DNA of 33,487 nucleotides from Candidatus Stahliibacteriota bacterium (GCA_030613445.1 JAUWLY010000002.1:1-33487); one strand, 5' to 3'. Positions 6,978 to 15,436 are shown, numbered from the stretch's first letter. Notes: generated from the letters alone by a model not told the origin. A program made the numbers and translations.

Positions 6978-8328
6978 GTCTGAGAATAATTACAAGCTCT
7001 CCTATTACAATTATTTGCACACAAAAGATAATATAACAATATTATACAACACCTATACAGGGGCTCAAGCAAATATCACAAAGTCAGATCGAGATTTCAT
7101 TTTGCATTTATTTGAAAACCTAAACAATTTTGAATTGCGTAATAAGAGGCCGGATATATTCGCAAAAATGATTCAATGTGGTTTTATAGTCAAAGAGGAT
7201 ATTCACGAGATTGACTTTATCCGATTTCGCTATTATAAAGGGGCATTTTCTGTAAAGAATTTGTCATTTACTCTGCTACCAACTCGAGCGTGTAATTTTC
7301 GATGTATATACTGTTTCGAAGATGAAATCAATGAATCAATGAATGCAGATGATTGCCATAATGTCCTAGCATTTGTGAAACGGCAGATAAAAGAACAAAT
7401 GCCACAAGCAGTTTCAATAAATTGGTATGGAGGAGAGCCTCTTCTTAAGTTTGAGATCATAAAAAATTTGAGTGAAGAATTCATAGAAATTTTTAAGACA
7501 GCTAAGATCGAATATCAAGGTGCCATCGTGACCAATGGTTATTTATTGGATGATAGTATTGCAAAACAACTATTGAAGTTGGGCATTAAGATAATCCAAA
7601 TTACGTTAGACGGACCAGAGGAAATTCATGATAAACGCAGGCCTTTAAGAAATGGTGGACCTACTTATGGTAAAGTGAAAGCTGGCATTATTTCTGCAAA
7701 AAAATATTTTGACAGTGTAGATATAAGAATCAATGTAGATCGTGACAATTTATGCTCAATTAGGGACTTCTTGGAAACAGAAGAATGGCTTTACGGTGAG
7801 AATACCACAGTAAGACCTGGAAGATTGAGAGACTATACTGATGTTTGTAGTGGGTTTTCGCCATGTGAAAAAGGATTTTCTGCTCCTGAATTCTACGACG
7901 TATACAAATTGATAAGAGGTCTTACTAAAACAAAAAGGTGTAAAGAGGATAGTGTATTTCCTGCTGTTGTTCCAGTCAGAAGTTTTTACTGTGGCGCCCA
8001 GGTTATAAATACCTATACAATAGGTCCGAGATGTTTTGTTTATAAATGCACTGCATCCCTTGATCATGGTGATGAAGTGGGCATTATAGAAAATGGAAAA
8101 TTCCAGCCGAATGAAAGATTTGTTGCGTGGTTTCTAAGAGAGCACCCGACTTATACAGAGCCGTGCAAATCATGTAAGATGTTGCCAATGTGCATGGGTG
8201 GATGTCGAGTAATTAGATTGAGAAGTTCAAATCATGAAGAATTAAAAAATGGTATTTGCCGTCATTTCTCTCTTCTGCTGAACACTTATTTAGAAAGCGA
8301 AGTAGAAAAATTAAAAAAAGCGATGTGA
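6964..8328 (+). CDS. radical SAM/SPASM peptide maturase, locus 1
   Basis: A 454-residue radical SAM enzyme. Residues ~1-95 (SYYNYLHTKDNITILYNTYTG..., ending FIVKEDIHEIDFIRFRY) are the N-terminal segment typical of peptide-modifying SPASM proteins, probably the precursor-binding part. The radical SAM core has the cluster motif C110-x3-C114-x2-C117 and GGEP at 156-159 for SAM binding. The C-terminal SPASM region has cysteines at 343, 357, 362, 401, 404, 410, 414 and 432, including C-x2-C-x5-C-x3-C, enough to bind two auxiliary 4Fe-4S clusters. The family uses 5'-deoxyadenosyl radicals to form thioether or C-C crosslinks in ribosomal peptides, or to mature sulfatases. No sulfatase lies nearby, and a 39-residue Cys-rich peptide follows 27 bases later, which favours RiPP maturation in the cytoplasm. 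Confidence 0.92.
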   Translation: MKFFRSENNYKLSYYNYLHTKDNITILYNTYTGAQANITKSDRDFILHLFENLNNFELRNKRPDIFAKMIQCGFIVKEDIHEIDFIRFRYYKGAFSVKNLSFTLLPTRACNFRCIYCFEDEINESMNADDCHNVLAFVKRQIKEQMPQAVSINWYGGEPLLKFEIIKNLSEEFIEIFKTAKIEYQGAIVTNGYLLDDSIAKQLLKLGIKIIQITLDGPEEIHDKRRPLRNGGPTYGKVKAGIISAKKYFDSVDIRINVDRDNLCSIRDFLETEEWLYGENTTVRPGRLRDYTDVCSGFSPCEKGFSAPEFYDVYKLIRGLTKTKRCKEDSVFPAVVPVRSFYCGAQVINTYTIGPRCFVYKCTASLDHGDEVGIIENGKFQPNERFVAWFLREHPTYTEPCKSCKMLPMCMGGCRVIRLRSSNHEELKNGICRHFSLLLNTYLESEVEKLKKAM

Positions 8329-8339
8329 AACTATTTACG

Positions 8340-8350
8340 AAAGGAGGTGA
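8340..8350 (+). promoter_or_regulatory. near-perfect Shine-Dalgarno of the locus-1 peptide
   Basis: AAAGGAGGTGA ends five bases before ATG 8356. Such a strong SD before a 39-codon ORF supports real, abundant translation. Confidence 0.8.
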
Positions 8351-8355
8351 TAATC

Positions 8356-8475
8356 ATGGATATTACAAAGCAACCACTAACCTGTTTAGAATGCAAAAAC
8401 CGGGAAACCGATGCTGAAATTGCTTTGGTTTGTCATTCTGGTTGTTGTGCCAGTAGTTGTTTTGCTATACTGTAA
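8356..8475 (+). CDS. 39-aa six-cysteine peptide, candidate RiPP precursor of locus 1
   Basis: An ORF short enough to be missed by automatic callers. The N-terminal part (MDITKQPLTCLECKNRETDA) is polar and charged like a leader, with C10 and C13. The C-terminal part (EIALVCHSGCCASSCFAIL) has C26, C30, C31 and C35 among small residues, like the core of thioether-bridged peptides. It follows the radical SAM/SPASM gene by 27 bases with an excellent SD and is followed by a long hairpin (8503-8540). Six cysteines in 39 residues recalls the SCIFF (six Cys in forty-five) ranthipeptide precursors, but I see no sequence match to them. It has no signal peptide and no GG cleavage site. A metal-binding peptide is the alternative. 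No transporter remains in locus 1; a dead transposase follows. Confidence 0.7.
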   Translation: MDITKQPLTCLECKNRETDAEIALVCHSGCCASSCFAIL

Positions 8476-8502
8476 ATCACATGGTTTAAGAAGCAGGTAC
8501 AA

Positions 8503-8540
8503 AGCTCGGATGGTGATAATTAATTGTCGTCATCCGAGCT
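8503..8540 (+). other. long hairpin after the locus-1 peptide
   Basis: AGCTCGGATG (8503-8512) pairs perfectly with CATCCGAGCT (8531-8540). The 18 bases between can extend the stem with a few G-T pairs (GTGATAAT/ATTGTCGT). No T run follows, so it may be an mRNA 3'-end stabiliser rather than a classical terminator. Its 3' arm runs into the dead transposase frame. Confidence 0.65.
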
Positions 8541-9008
8541 GGTATTAGCGATTGCGCGCAATAATCCGGAGTTTAGTTGTCGGGTGTTGGCCGTGAAGAT
8601 CATCGATGAGGAAGCGTTCAGCGTATCGGCATTGACCGTGGCTCGGTTGTAAAGGAAAGAAGGCTTAGTTGAGCCGCGCCCGATTACTGACGTGCCAGTC
8701 GCCAAATCCTGACATCACAAGACCAAAGGATGTGAGAAGATATGGCAGTGTGACGCGATGTACTATTTTGTGGTGGGCTGGGGTTATTGCAGGCAGATTA
8801 CAGTGCAGGATGACTATTCCCGGTATCCTTTGACTTGGGGGTGAAGCCGGATGAGACTGCATTCAGCATCAGCGAGGTGGTGGAGAAAACCATTGAGAAT
8901 GCAGAGCAGCAAGGTCACTTACAGAATGGCAACAGGCCAAAGTTTGTATCGGACAATGAACCGGGTTATACTTCAAAGATTCTTGCTGGGTATCTACTGG
9001 GTATCTAA
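8521..9008 (+). pseudogene. degenerate rve-type (IS3/IS481-like) transposase
   Basis: The plus strand encodes pieces of a DDE integrase-core transposase in several frames. First comes a helix-turn-helix-like region (SSELVLAIARNNPEFSCRVL ... AFSVSALTVARL, stop, RKEGLVEPRPI). Then the catalytic core reads KIWQCDAMYYFVVGWGYCRQ followed by ITVQDDYSRYPLTWG. After a frameshift near 8830 it continues VKPDETAFSISEVVEKTIEN and PKFVSDNEPGYTSKILAGYL. The two aspartates of the motif (CDAMYYF, SDNEPGYTS) are recognisable, but the glutamate region and C terminus are missing and there are at least three stops or shifts. It sits where one would look for the export genes of locus 1. Confidence 0.8.
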
Positions 9009-9289
9009 ATGTGAGTCCTCGGGATATATTTGCAGGCAGAAAGGAGGAAATATTACAGAAACGAGCAAAAAAAGTGCTTGATTCTAGCACGAAGGAGATT
9101 ATAATATAGTGGGTAAACATAATGATATACAGTTCTCTGAAGTGTAAGTTAAAAAATGAGCGATTTGTCCAAAATCGGCTGAAGCATAGTAATTATAGTA
9201 TTGCTATACAAAAAAAGGGAGGAATCCCAGACCTACGCCATTTCTCACAGAAATTTCACAGTTTTTATGTATGTTGACATAATGGTACC
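9009..9289. other. intergenic remnant, no gene seen
   Basis: Between the dead transposase and the promoter at 9290. It has a weak GGGA/TCCC inverted repeat near 9218, an extra TTGACA at 9274-9279 with no good -10 box, and no open frame that looks coding. AGGAG near 9040-9110 is not followed by a plausible gene. Confidence 0.5.
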
Positions 9290-9317
9290 TTGACTGTAAT
9301 AGCGCAGGGCATATAAT
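9290..9317 (+). promoter_or_regulatory. promoter TTGACT-16-TATAAT
   Basis: TTGACT (9290-9295), a 16-bp spacer, TATAAT (9312-9317), then AGGGAGGA (9323-9330) before ATG 9334. It drives the truncated gene at 9334. Confidence 0.7.
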
Positions 9318-9333
9318 AATTTAGGGAGGACTT

Positions 9334-9498
9334 ATGCATAGGAATATCTTTGTATTATCATTGATTATGGGCATATATTTTTCATTTGCCACATCAACCT
9401 ACACGATACGCAAATTTGATAAACCTGAAGTTGATGAAGTCTCTGATAGTGAAAAGATTCCACACCGAATCCTGTTCCGTCAAATAATAGTTGATTAA
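9334..9498 (+). pseudogene. truncated secreted protein (signal peptide plus ~35 residues)
   Basis: A 54-residue frame with promoter, SD (AGGGAGGA) and ATG all intact. It starts with a signal peptide, MHRNIFVLSLIMGIYFSFAT, followed by STYTIRKFDKPEVDEVSDSE and a stop. The sequence after the stop contains TTCAGACCTGACCCC (9517-9531), a type of end sequence often seen with RAYT/IS200-like mini-elements. The gene was therefore probably cut by an insertion or deletion, and the original protein cannot be recognised. It may still be expressed as a short secreted peptide. Confidence 0.55.
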
Positions 9499-9594
9499 GC
9501 GCAGAATGTCCAATGTTCAGACCTGACCCCTCTTTTTCCCTTTTCAAACACTGCACCTATACTATGTTTCAAGGACTGAAAATATCGTATCAGC

Positions 9595-9622
9595 TTGACA
9601 ACTGTATGTGCGTTAGTATAAT
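9595..9622 (+). promoter_or_regulatory. consensus promoter TTGACA-16-TATAAT of the GWxTD operon
   Basis: Exact -35 (9595-9600) and -10 (9617-9622) with a 16-bp spacer. Two SD-like sequences follow, AAGGAGGA (9624-9631) and AGGAGGTGG (9642-9650); the second fits the GTG start at 9655. Confidence 0.8.
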
Positions 9623-9654
9623 GTAAGGAGGAAGATTATTATAGGAGGTGGAAT

Positions 9655-10890
9655 GTGACCGTAGTGGCATATTTCATATTTATTGCGGCAATTGACATTA
9701 ATGTTTACCGTTTTGCTGAGAATTATGTAGAGTTTTGGTATCAAATTCCTGTAAATCAAGTTTTTGCGCTGGATGAACTGAATGCTGCAAAAGAAGATAC
9801 AATCTTCAAAGAGTACTCCTACCGCCTTGATATCTACAATATAGCAGATGACGATTCTGGCTATTTTGAAGGTACGAAGGGGGCTTTAGTAATTCCCGAG
9901 CAACGGCATGACTATTTCATTGACTATATACCAGCCTATTTGTATCCTGGTGAATTTCTTTATACCTTGGCAATAGAAACTGGTGATTATGCTGTGTCGT
10001 ATGATGGTGCAATTCAACTATCTGCAGATACAAGTGGTCTTTTTTGCAGTGACTTGATCTTAGGTAAGAAAAACCATGATGAAAACCTGGTTTGCCATGG
10101 CTATACGTTCAGACCGAAAATCCCGGCGCATTTCACCGAATATGATAATCTATTTACATATATGGAAATTTATGGATTAATCCCTGATAGTCTCCTTTAT
10201 AGTATTCAATACAGGATTGTTGATAGCTTAGAGAATATTGTGTTTGAACACGCTGAGAGACGAATTAAATATGACTTTGTGCAGATAGATACTTGTTATA
10301 CGAGCTTACATAATTATATAGATGGATCGTATAAATTGACTGTGTGTGTTTACGACCCCTCGCAATGCGATACACTTATTTGCGAAGCAGAGTTTAGGGT
10401 TGTTACATCGTTGGACATGGTGGCCAACGCGGTATTCTACAGTGATATTCAACACCTTCTAAGTCCTGAAGAATATAAGGATTTTCTAAAACTCGACGTT
10501 CATGAAAAAAAAGTATATCTGAAGAAATTCTGGTCAACAAGGAACTATTGGGAATTTGAGAAGCGAATTATAGAAGTAGATGCGCAGCTTGGAACACCGT
10601 TTGCTCTAGGACGCGACACTGATCGTGGCAGGATATACATACAACTTGGTCCTCCTGAATGGATCGATTCCCGATCCATGGAAAAAACTTGGCTCTATGA
10701 AGATTTAAAGGCCGGAGCAAGAGTCGGAAGCCCCTGTCAAATCTGGCATTACGATGGCAGAGGCATTCGTTTACTATTTTGTGACACTAACAAAGACGGT
10801 GATTTTGAACTTCTTGGCTACTTTGGCGCTCACGAAGAGTATGAGGAATTTTTAAAGGACCACCAAGAGTTAATGGGATATTTTGATTAA
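9655..10890 (+). CDS. GWxTD-domain protein (1)
   Basis: A 411-residue protein starting at GTG behind AGGAGGTGG. The C-terminal third matches the GWxTD family: LSPEEYKDFLKLDVHEKKVYLKKFW, then TDRGRIYIQLGPPEWI, then PCQIWHYDGRGIRLLFCDTN. The R-x-x-I-Y-x-x-x-G-P-P segment is the most telling. The N-terminal two thirds are beta-rich (YRLDIYNIADDDSGYFEGT...), as in family members carrying an Ig-like module. The first residues (VTVVAYFIFIAAIDINVYRF) are hydrophobic and could serve as an export signal, though no good cleavage site is visible. Biochemical function of the family is unknown; genes of this type cluster with envelope genes in FCB bacteria. It is the first gene of a tight five-gene operon. 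Confidence 0.82.
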   Translation: MTVVAYFIFIAAIDINVYRFAENYVEFWYQIPVNQVFALDELNAAKEDTIFKEYSYRLDIYNIADDDSGYFEGTKGALVIPEQRHDYFIDYIPAYLYPGEFLYTLAIETGDYAVSYDGAIQLSADTSGLFCSDLILGKKNHDENLVCHGYTFRPKIPAHFTEYDNLFTYMEIYGLIPDSLLYSIQYRIVDSLENIVFEHAERRIKYDFVQIDTCYTSLHNYIDGSYKLTVCVYDPSQCDTLICEAEFRVVTSLDMVANAVFYSDIQHLLSPEEYKDFLKLDVHEKKVYLKKFWSTRNYWEFEKRIIEVDAQLGTPFALGRDTDRGRIYIQLGPPEWIDSRSMEKTWLYEDLKAGARVGSPCQIWHYDGRGIRLLFCDTNKDGDFELLGYFGAHEEYEEFLKDHQELMGYFD

Positions 10891-10914
10891 AGAGGGATAA
10901 TAGGTATTTCAAAA

Positions 10915-12231
10915 ATGCGACGCGCAAATAGAAAAAATACAAAGGTGTTTACCTTACACATATGTTGTATTCTTATGGTCTGTTTGGCTTGCTCGGCAGT
11001 GAATATATTCGCAAGTCGCTATTATAGGCTTCTTGAGAAGGAACGTAAAATTTTTCTTGGCTTTAGGGGCATTGATTCATTGGCTGCGGTTGAGTACATT
11101 ACACTGGAAACAGTTACTGAGCGGACGCAATACTATGAAGCTTTTTGGTTTGGAAGATCAGAACATGAACGGCAGGAATTTGAGAAACGAATCGAATATG
11201 CTCATAGGGTATTTGGCAAACATGCGCCACTGAGTGATGACAGAATTCCGATTTATGTGAAGCATGGAGAACCTTCAATTAGAGAAGAGATTTCTCCGAA
11301 AAAGAAGATTGCAGTAAAAATCAAAGAATCAGTTAAACCAGCGGAAATCTGGACATACTACGCTGATGGTTTGATCTTTGATTTCATACGCATTGCAAGA
11401 GCATATAAATTAATCGCTGAGTCTGAATTTGGTGAACGAGTGAACGTACCTTTTCTTCAAGAGGTGGTGCAAGATACGAATTTCACAATTCAATCCATGC
11501 TGCCTCTGGAATTTAACGTGACAACTGCAAGATATCGCCAAAAGAAGAACCTGACACGCCTGGAAGTATATCTTACAGTTGAGATAGATGATACGACAGG
11601 GAGTGAATTGCTGCGAAGCATTAAAGTTTTTAATACCAATGATAGTCTTGTGCAGTTCCAATCTGATCTTCTCAAACCTACGGGGAAGAAAGGTGGTTTG
11701 TTTTTTGACCAAGTGAATTTCTGGCTTGATCCCGAACTATATCGTCTGGAAATTCAGTTGACGGATCTCAAAAACAAACAATGCAGTACTGACACGATAC
11801 AAGTTAGCCTTATCGACTACCAAGATGATGGCAAGGAAATAAGCGATTTGATCGTTGCCAAGTTAATCGACGATATATTCACACATTATAAGTTCGAAAA
11901 GCCAGTGGGGCGTGTTATTCCACTGATAGACCGCAAATTCTCTGTGCACACCCCTTTTTACCTGTATGCTGAAGCTTATAATTTACACACAAAAAACGGT
12001 GAACATACAATTAGAATTACCTATGAAGTATATAATAAAGAAAAAATGCGGCAGGAAGTAGTCGATGCGGTAATAGAAAACGAAACAGAAGTTGGGGAGA
12101 TTGCCTATCTTGCTACTGAATATCACCCAATGGATTTGGACCCCGGAGTTTACATGATAGTATTGAGAGTTGAGGATCTATTTGGCGGCAAAGAACGAAC
12201 AGCTGTCTGCGAGTTCGAACTGGTAGAGTAA
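10915..12231 (+). CDS. GWxTD-like protein (2), exported
   Basis: A 438-residue protein 24 bases after its paralogue. The start gives a basic N terminus and a hydrophobic segment (VFTLHICCILMVCLACSAVNIFA), a signal peptide or lipoprotein-like leader. Here the GWxTD-type region is N-terminal: LLEKERKIFLGFRGIDSL, then YYEAFWFGRSEHERQEFEKR, then DRIPIYVKHGEPSIREE and AEIWTYYADGLIFDFIRI. The remainder (~190-438) is beta-rich, with LEVYLTVEIDDTTGSELL and YMIVLRVEDLFGGKERTA, and looks like one or two Ig-like modules. Domain order is reversed relative to the 9655 product, so the two may form a complementary pair. Function unknown. Confidence 0.75.
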   Translation: MRRANRKNTKVFTLHICCILMVCLACSAVNIFASRYYRLLEKERKIFLGFRGIDSLAAVEYITLETVTERTQYYEAFWFGRSEHERQEFEKRIEYAHRVFGKHAPLSDDRIPIYVKHGEPSIREEISPKKKIAVKIKESVKPAEIWTYYADGLIFDFIRIARAYKLIAESEFGERVNVPFLQEVVQDTNFTIQSMLPLEFNVTTARYRQKKNLTRLEVYLTVEIDDTTGSELLRSIKVFNTNDSLVQFQSDLLKPTGKKGGLFFDQVNFWLDPELYRLEIQLTDLKNKQCSTDTIQVSLIDYQDDGKEISDLIVAKLIDDIFTHYKFEKPVGRVIPLIDRKFSVHTPFYLYAEAYNLHTKNGEHTIRITYEVYNKEKMRQEVVDAVIENETEVGEIAYLATEYHPMDLDPGVYMIVLRVEDLFGGKERTAVCEFELVE

Positions 12232-12233
12232 GT

Positions 12234-13454
12234 ATGCGCAGATACATACTATCCTTTTTCATGATTTTAATTCATGTTGTGTATGCTTCAGTCTACCTTA
12301 ATACTGCAAGAATTGCCTACTTCAATGAGCAGGACTATGCACGTGCAAGACGGGCGTGTCTTACAGGAATTGAACAGGGTGAAATTGATTTTGAGTTGTA
12401 TGCAATTCTGGCAGGATGTGAAATTGCCTATGGGAACTGGGGAAAAGCAGCCAATGCTCTATTCGAAGCCATCAAGGTTGATTCTGCCAAGACGTTCGAA
12501 TGGATGGACAAAAAAGGTGGCGGGTTGAAGTACTATCATCAGGCCTTTTATTTTTCTGCACGAGCACTATTTCTTGAAAATGAAAACGAAGAGGCTCTAG
12601 AACGAATCGATTATGCTAGATTTCTGCACGGTAGTGATATAAATACTGTAATTCTGAGGGGTGCTATTCTCTACAAACTGGGAAAGATTGAAGAGGCAAA
12701 CCGGGAATATAGCAATGTTCTCGCCATAGACCCAAGAAATCCTGACGTGCATTTTCTCATTGGTAAAGCCTTATTTGAGATTGATGAATTTGATAGCAGC
12801 CTGGTATACTTCAATAACGCCCTTGATTTCTATAATCCTCGTTATGAACGTACACTTTATGTATTATTTCAAAATGCATCAGAGAGTAATATAGATATTG
12901 CAATGGAAATATTGGCTTTGTGGAGGGACAGGAAAATACATGAACTTGACCAAATATTGAAGGCTGAACTTGCGCTTGACAACGGTTTGATTGCCCACAG
13001 TGAGACTATATCAAAACTGGATAGGACTGCTACTGATCTTGCCCGTGCTTATTACTATGCAGGTTTAAGCTACTACCATATCAAAGAGGACAGTCTTGCA
13101 TTGGACAATCTGCGTGCGTGTCTTAAACTCAAATCTGATGATACAGACGCTCTTTTCTATGCTGGAGAAATCTTGGTAAAATTTAAAGCATACGATCAAG
13201 CCGTGGTGTATTTGGACAAGGCTGCACATCTGAATCCTGATGATCAATATGCGTGGTTCTATCTTGGTGTATGCTACACAAAATTGAAGGAATATGATAA
13301 GGCGATAGGTGTCTATGAGAAAATGCTTGGATCAAATCCTGAGCGTATTGATGTACTGACCAATCTTGCATATTTATACTCTGAGCTCGGTGCTTACGTT
13401 AAATCAAATGAATATCTTAGAAAGGCTGAACTGATTCAGAAAAAACCGCAATGA
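12234..13454 (+). CDS. exported TPR protein
   Basis: A 406-residue protein two bases after the preceding stop, so translationally coupled. Residues 1-18 (MRRYILSFFMILIHVVYA) are a signal peptide. The rest is tetratricopeptide repeats, e.g. ILRGAILYKLGKIEEANREY-SNVLAIDPRNPDV, ARAYYYAGLSYYHIKEDSLA, AWFYLGVCYTKLKEYDKAIG and NLAYLYSELGAYVKSNEYL, with the W/L-G-Y-A-P pattern clearest at the C-terminal end. TPRs make protein-binding superhelices; in this operon it probably scaffolds the envelope proteins in the periplasm. Its last four bases overlap the next start (ATGA). Confidence 0.85.
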   Translation: MRRYILSFFMILIHVVYASVYLNTARIAYFNEQDYARARRACLTGIEQGEIDFELYAILAGCEIAYGNWGKAANALFEAIKVDSAKTFEWMDKKGGGLKYYHQAFYFSARALFLENENEEALERIDYARFLHGSDINTVILRGAILYKLGKIEEANREYSNVLAIDPRNPDVHFLIGKALFEIDEFDSSLVYFNNALDFYNPRYERTLYVLFQNASESNIDIAMEILALWRDRKIHELDQILKAELALDNGLIAHSETISKLDRTATDLARAYYYAGLSYYHIKEDSLALDNLRACLKLKSDDTDALFYAGEILVKFKAYDQAVVYLDKAAHLNPDDQYAWFYLGVCYTKLKEYDKAIGVYEKMLGSNPERIDVLTNLAYLYSELGAYVKSNEYLRKAELIQKKPQ

Positions 13455-14203
13455 ATATCAGGGTTTCTTGCATTCTAATGTGCATATTAATGGTTGCTTT
13501 CTGCACTGCCGATGGATTGTCACAGGATTCTCCAGATATTGTCTTGTTGGATGCCATGGGTGATTATTATAATGGTGAATATTCCAAGGCTATTAAGCTT
13601 TTAGAAGATGCGTTGGAGAATTATGAGGATGGGAACAGGCTTACCGCACACAAATTTTTGGCTTTTTGCTACATAGCAATCGGTGTCAACTTGCAAGCCT
13701 TGGTGCATTTCAAGAAAGTTCTAAGTATAGACTCAGACTTTGAATTGGATTCATTGGCAGTGACATCAGCGATCTATACGGTATTCAGAGAAGCAAAACG
13801 AGAAAGGGCCCAGGAAGGAGCATGCTGTTCATGTTTTATTCCTGGATATGGACAATTTATGAAGGGCGAAGATGTAAAGGGAAAAGTGATATGTGCCACC
13901 AGTGGAATAACACTGGTGGCAACACTCCTTTTATGGTTTAGGACTGACCATGAGCATACCGAATACCTGTCTCTGGGACCAGATGAAAGAGACAGAATCG
14001 AAGATGCGTATCAAAGCTATAATCGGTGGTACAGAATTTCGCTTGCTGGTACCACACTGTTTGCTGCAATGTACTTGTATAGTATATTTGATGCATTTCC
14101 GTTTGGCAGTTCCACGACGAAATCAAGTAGTGGCTCTGGTTTTGGATTCAATTTGCATGAAGATAGTGAAACCATCAAGATCGGTTTCAGGATCTCCTTA
14201 TGA
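13451..14203 (+). CDS. TPR-containing membrane protein, DUF5683-like C terminus
   Basis: A 250-residue protein overlapping its upstream neighbour by ATGA. Residues 1-25 are a signal peptide (MNIRVSCILMCILMVAFCTA...). A short TPR-like part follows (GDYYNGEYSKAIKLLEDALE, AHKFLAFCYIAIGVNLQALV). Then CCSCFIPGYGQFMKGEDVKG carries the P-G-x-G-Q-F motif seen in DUF5683-type proteins, followed by two hydrophobic segments (VICATSGITLVATLLLWF and ISLAGTTLFAAMYLYSIFDAF). The end is Ser/Gly-rich and ends in IGFRISL. Likely inner-membrane bound with a periplasmic TPR. Function unknown. Four-base overlap with the next gene. Confidence 0.75.
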   Translation: MNIRVSCILMCILMVAFCTADGLSQDSPDIVLLDAMGDYYNGEYSKAIKLLEDALENYEDGNRLTAHKFLAFCYIAIGVNLQALVHFKKVLSIDSDFELDSLAVTSAIYTVFREAKRERAQEGACCSCFIPGYGQFMKGEDVKGKVICATSGITLVATLLLWFRTDHEHTEYLSLGPDERDRIEDAYQSYNRWYRISLAGTTLFAAMYLYSIFDAFPFGSSTTKSSSGSGFGFNLHEDSETIKIGFRISL

Positions 14204-15129
14204 CGACCAGGAGATTAGTTGTTGTAACAGCCGCTATTGCATTCATTCTGTTCTCCTGTATTAATGCGCCACGTGATAGTATCTATGATCCCAATAATCC
14301 CAATAGGGCGTATATTGTTGGTATTGTATGTGAACCAGACAGTTCGCCTGTAGATGGTGCAGTTATTACCTTGAGCATAGATGAGCAGATTATCAAAGCT
14401 GATACAACTGATGATACTGGAGGTTACGAGATAGAGGATATAATCCCTGATATCTACAAACTAACAGTGGAATCTCCCTTGTATTATGATGTATGGGAAC
14501 AATATCCAGAAAGTCTGTGGGCAGAGACATATTTAGACAATTATGATATTTTTCTTGATACATATGTATTTGAAGATGATTCGATTGGCACTGTTATCCC
14601 TTATGCTTTTGGTGCTGCATATGGTAGTTGGTCTATTGTCGAGGATAATGGACAACCAGAAAAGCATTCGGTACCAAATGTCTATAAAGGAGAAGATAGT
14701 GACACCACCGAACCAGCAATATCGCTGTTGCAGCAAACAGATATCACTGCCTTCTATTTCGCTGCCAAGCTGAAAGTACTGAGCGCATCGGGTACAGACT
14801 GGCAGGTTGGGATTGTCTACCGGTTTCAAAACCCTATGAATTATTATCTCTTGAAGATTTATGCGGATTCAATCGTTGCATTAAAGGTTGTGGATGGAGC
14901 GGAGGTTCGTATTCAAGGTGTTGCTCAGATTTTTTCGACGGACATATGGTATTCACTCGCTGTTGAGTATGACAACACTCATATGACCATATACTTGAAC
15001 AATGAGTGGTGTATCGGGGCAACTGACGGTTCTATCAAACAAGGGCAGCTTGGCTTATGGGTGTCAGATTCGAACACAGGGACGGCAGCATCTGTATTTT
15101 TTGACGATGTAACAGTTCAATTACGCTAA
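14200..15129 (+). CDS. lipoprotein with carboxypeptidase-regulatory-like and LamG-like domains
   Basis: A 309-residue protein, last of the operon. MTTRRLVVVTAAIAFILFSC is a lipoprotein signal with a lipobox (LFSC). Residues ~35-90 (YIVGIVCEPDSSPVDGAVIT ... TDDTGGYEIEDIIPDIYKLT) form a carboxypeptidase-regulatory-like beta-sandwich. Residues ~120-309 resemble a concanavalin/LamG or 3-keto-disaccharide-hydrolase-like jelly roll (FYFAAKLKV, WQVGIVYRFQNPMNYYLLKI, WYSLAVEYDNTHMTIYLNNE, GQLGLWVSDS ... FDDVTVQ), which commonly binds glycans or matrix. It is probably anchored in the outer membrane as the surface-facing member of the operon. It overlaps the previous gene by four bases. No catalytic residue can be argued. 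Confidence 0.8.
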   Translation: MTTRRLVVVTAAIAFILFSCINAPRDSIYDPNNPNRAYIVGIVCEPDSSPVDGAVITLSIDEQIIKADTTDDTGGYEIEDIIPDIYKLTVESPLYYDVWEQYPESLWAETYLDNYDIFLDTYVFEDDSIGTVIPYAFGAAYGSWSIVEDNGQPEKHSVPNVYKGEDSDTTEPAISLLQQTDITAFYFAAKLKVLSASGTDWQVGIVYRFQNPMNYYLLKIYADSIVALKVVDGAEVRIQGVAQIFSTDIWYSLAVEYDNTHMTIYLNNEWCIGATDGSIKQGQLGLWVSDSNTGTAASVFFDDVTVQLR

Positions 15130-15303
15130 TTTCTTGTAATTGAGATTCAGATTCTGGAACTTTCCGCTTTTTTATGATTTCAGGATGAAAAAGCACAGAT
15201 AAAGTATTGACAATTATTCAAACAAGATATATAGTCTTAGGTCAGAGTGCGGTTATGTTCGTGTAGAATGGAGGCTATTCACACTGTAACTAATGTTTAA
15301 GTT

Positions 15304-15380
15304 GTTGTGTTTCAGCACATGTGGCACACATTGGCTAAAAACTAACTTACACTCATAGGGTTGTGCACCAGCCAAAAAGG
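15304..15380. repeat. dispersed ~75-bp repeat, copy 1
   Basis: Shares CAGCACATGTGGCACACATTGG and AAAAACTAACTTACACTCAT with 32402-32477, with few mismatches. At the second site the repeat abuts an integrase fragment exactly, so it is probably linked to the same family of integrated elements. Confidence 0.8.
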
Positions 15381-15398
15381 GGTATAATGAGATACCCC
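15379..15398. other. hairpin in the repeat region
   Basis: GGGGTAT (15379-15385) and ATACCCC (15392-15398) pair perfectly over a six-base loop. There is no T run, and the hairpin is absent from the second copy of the neighbouring repeat. Confidence 0.5.
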
Positions 15399-15436
15399 GA
15401 GGAAAAAACGTGGAGAACACAACTTTGTGAGAAATC

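Noticed and set aside
8851..9120. Frames of 76 and 83 aa on both strands
   Set aside because: They are out of frame with the transposase core read here and match nothing recognisable.
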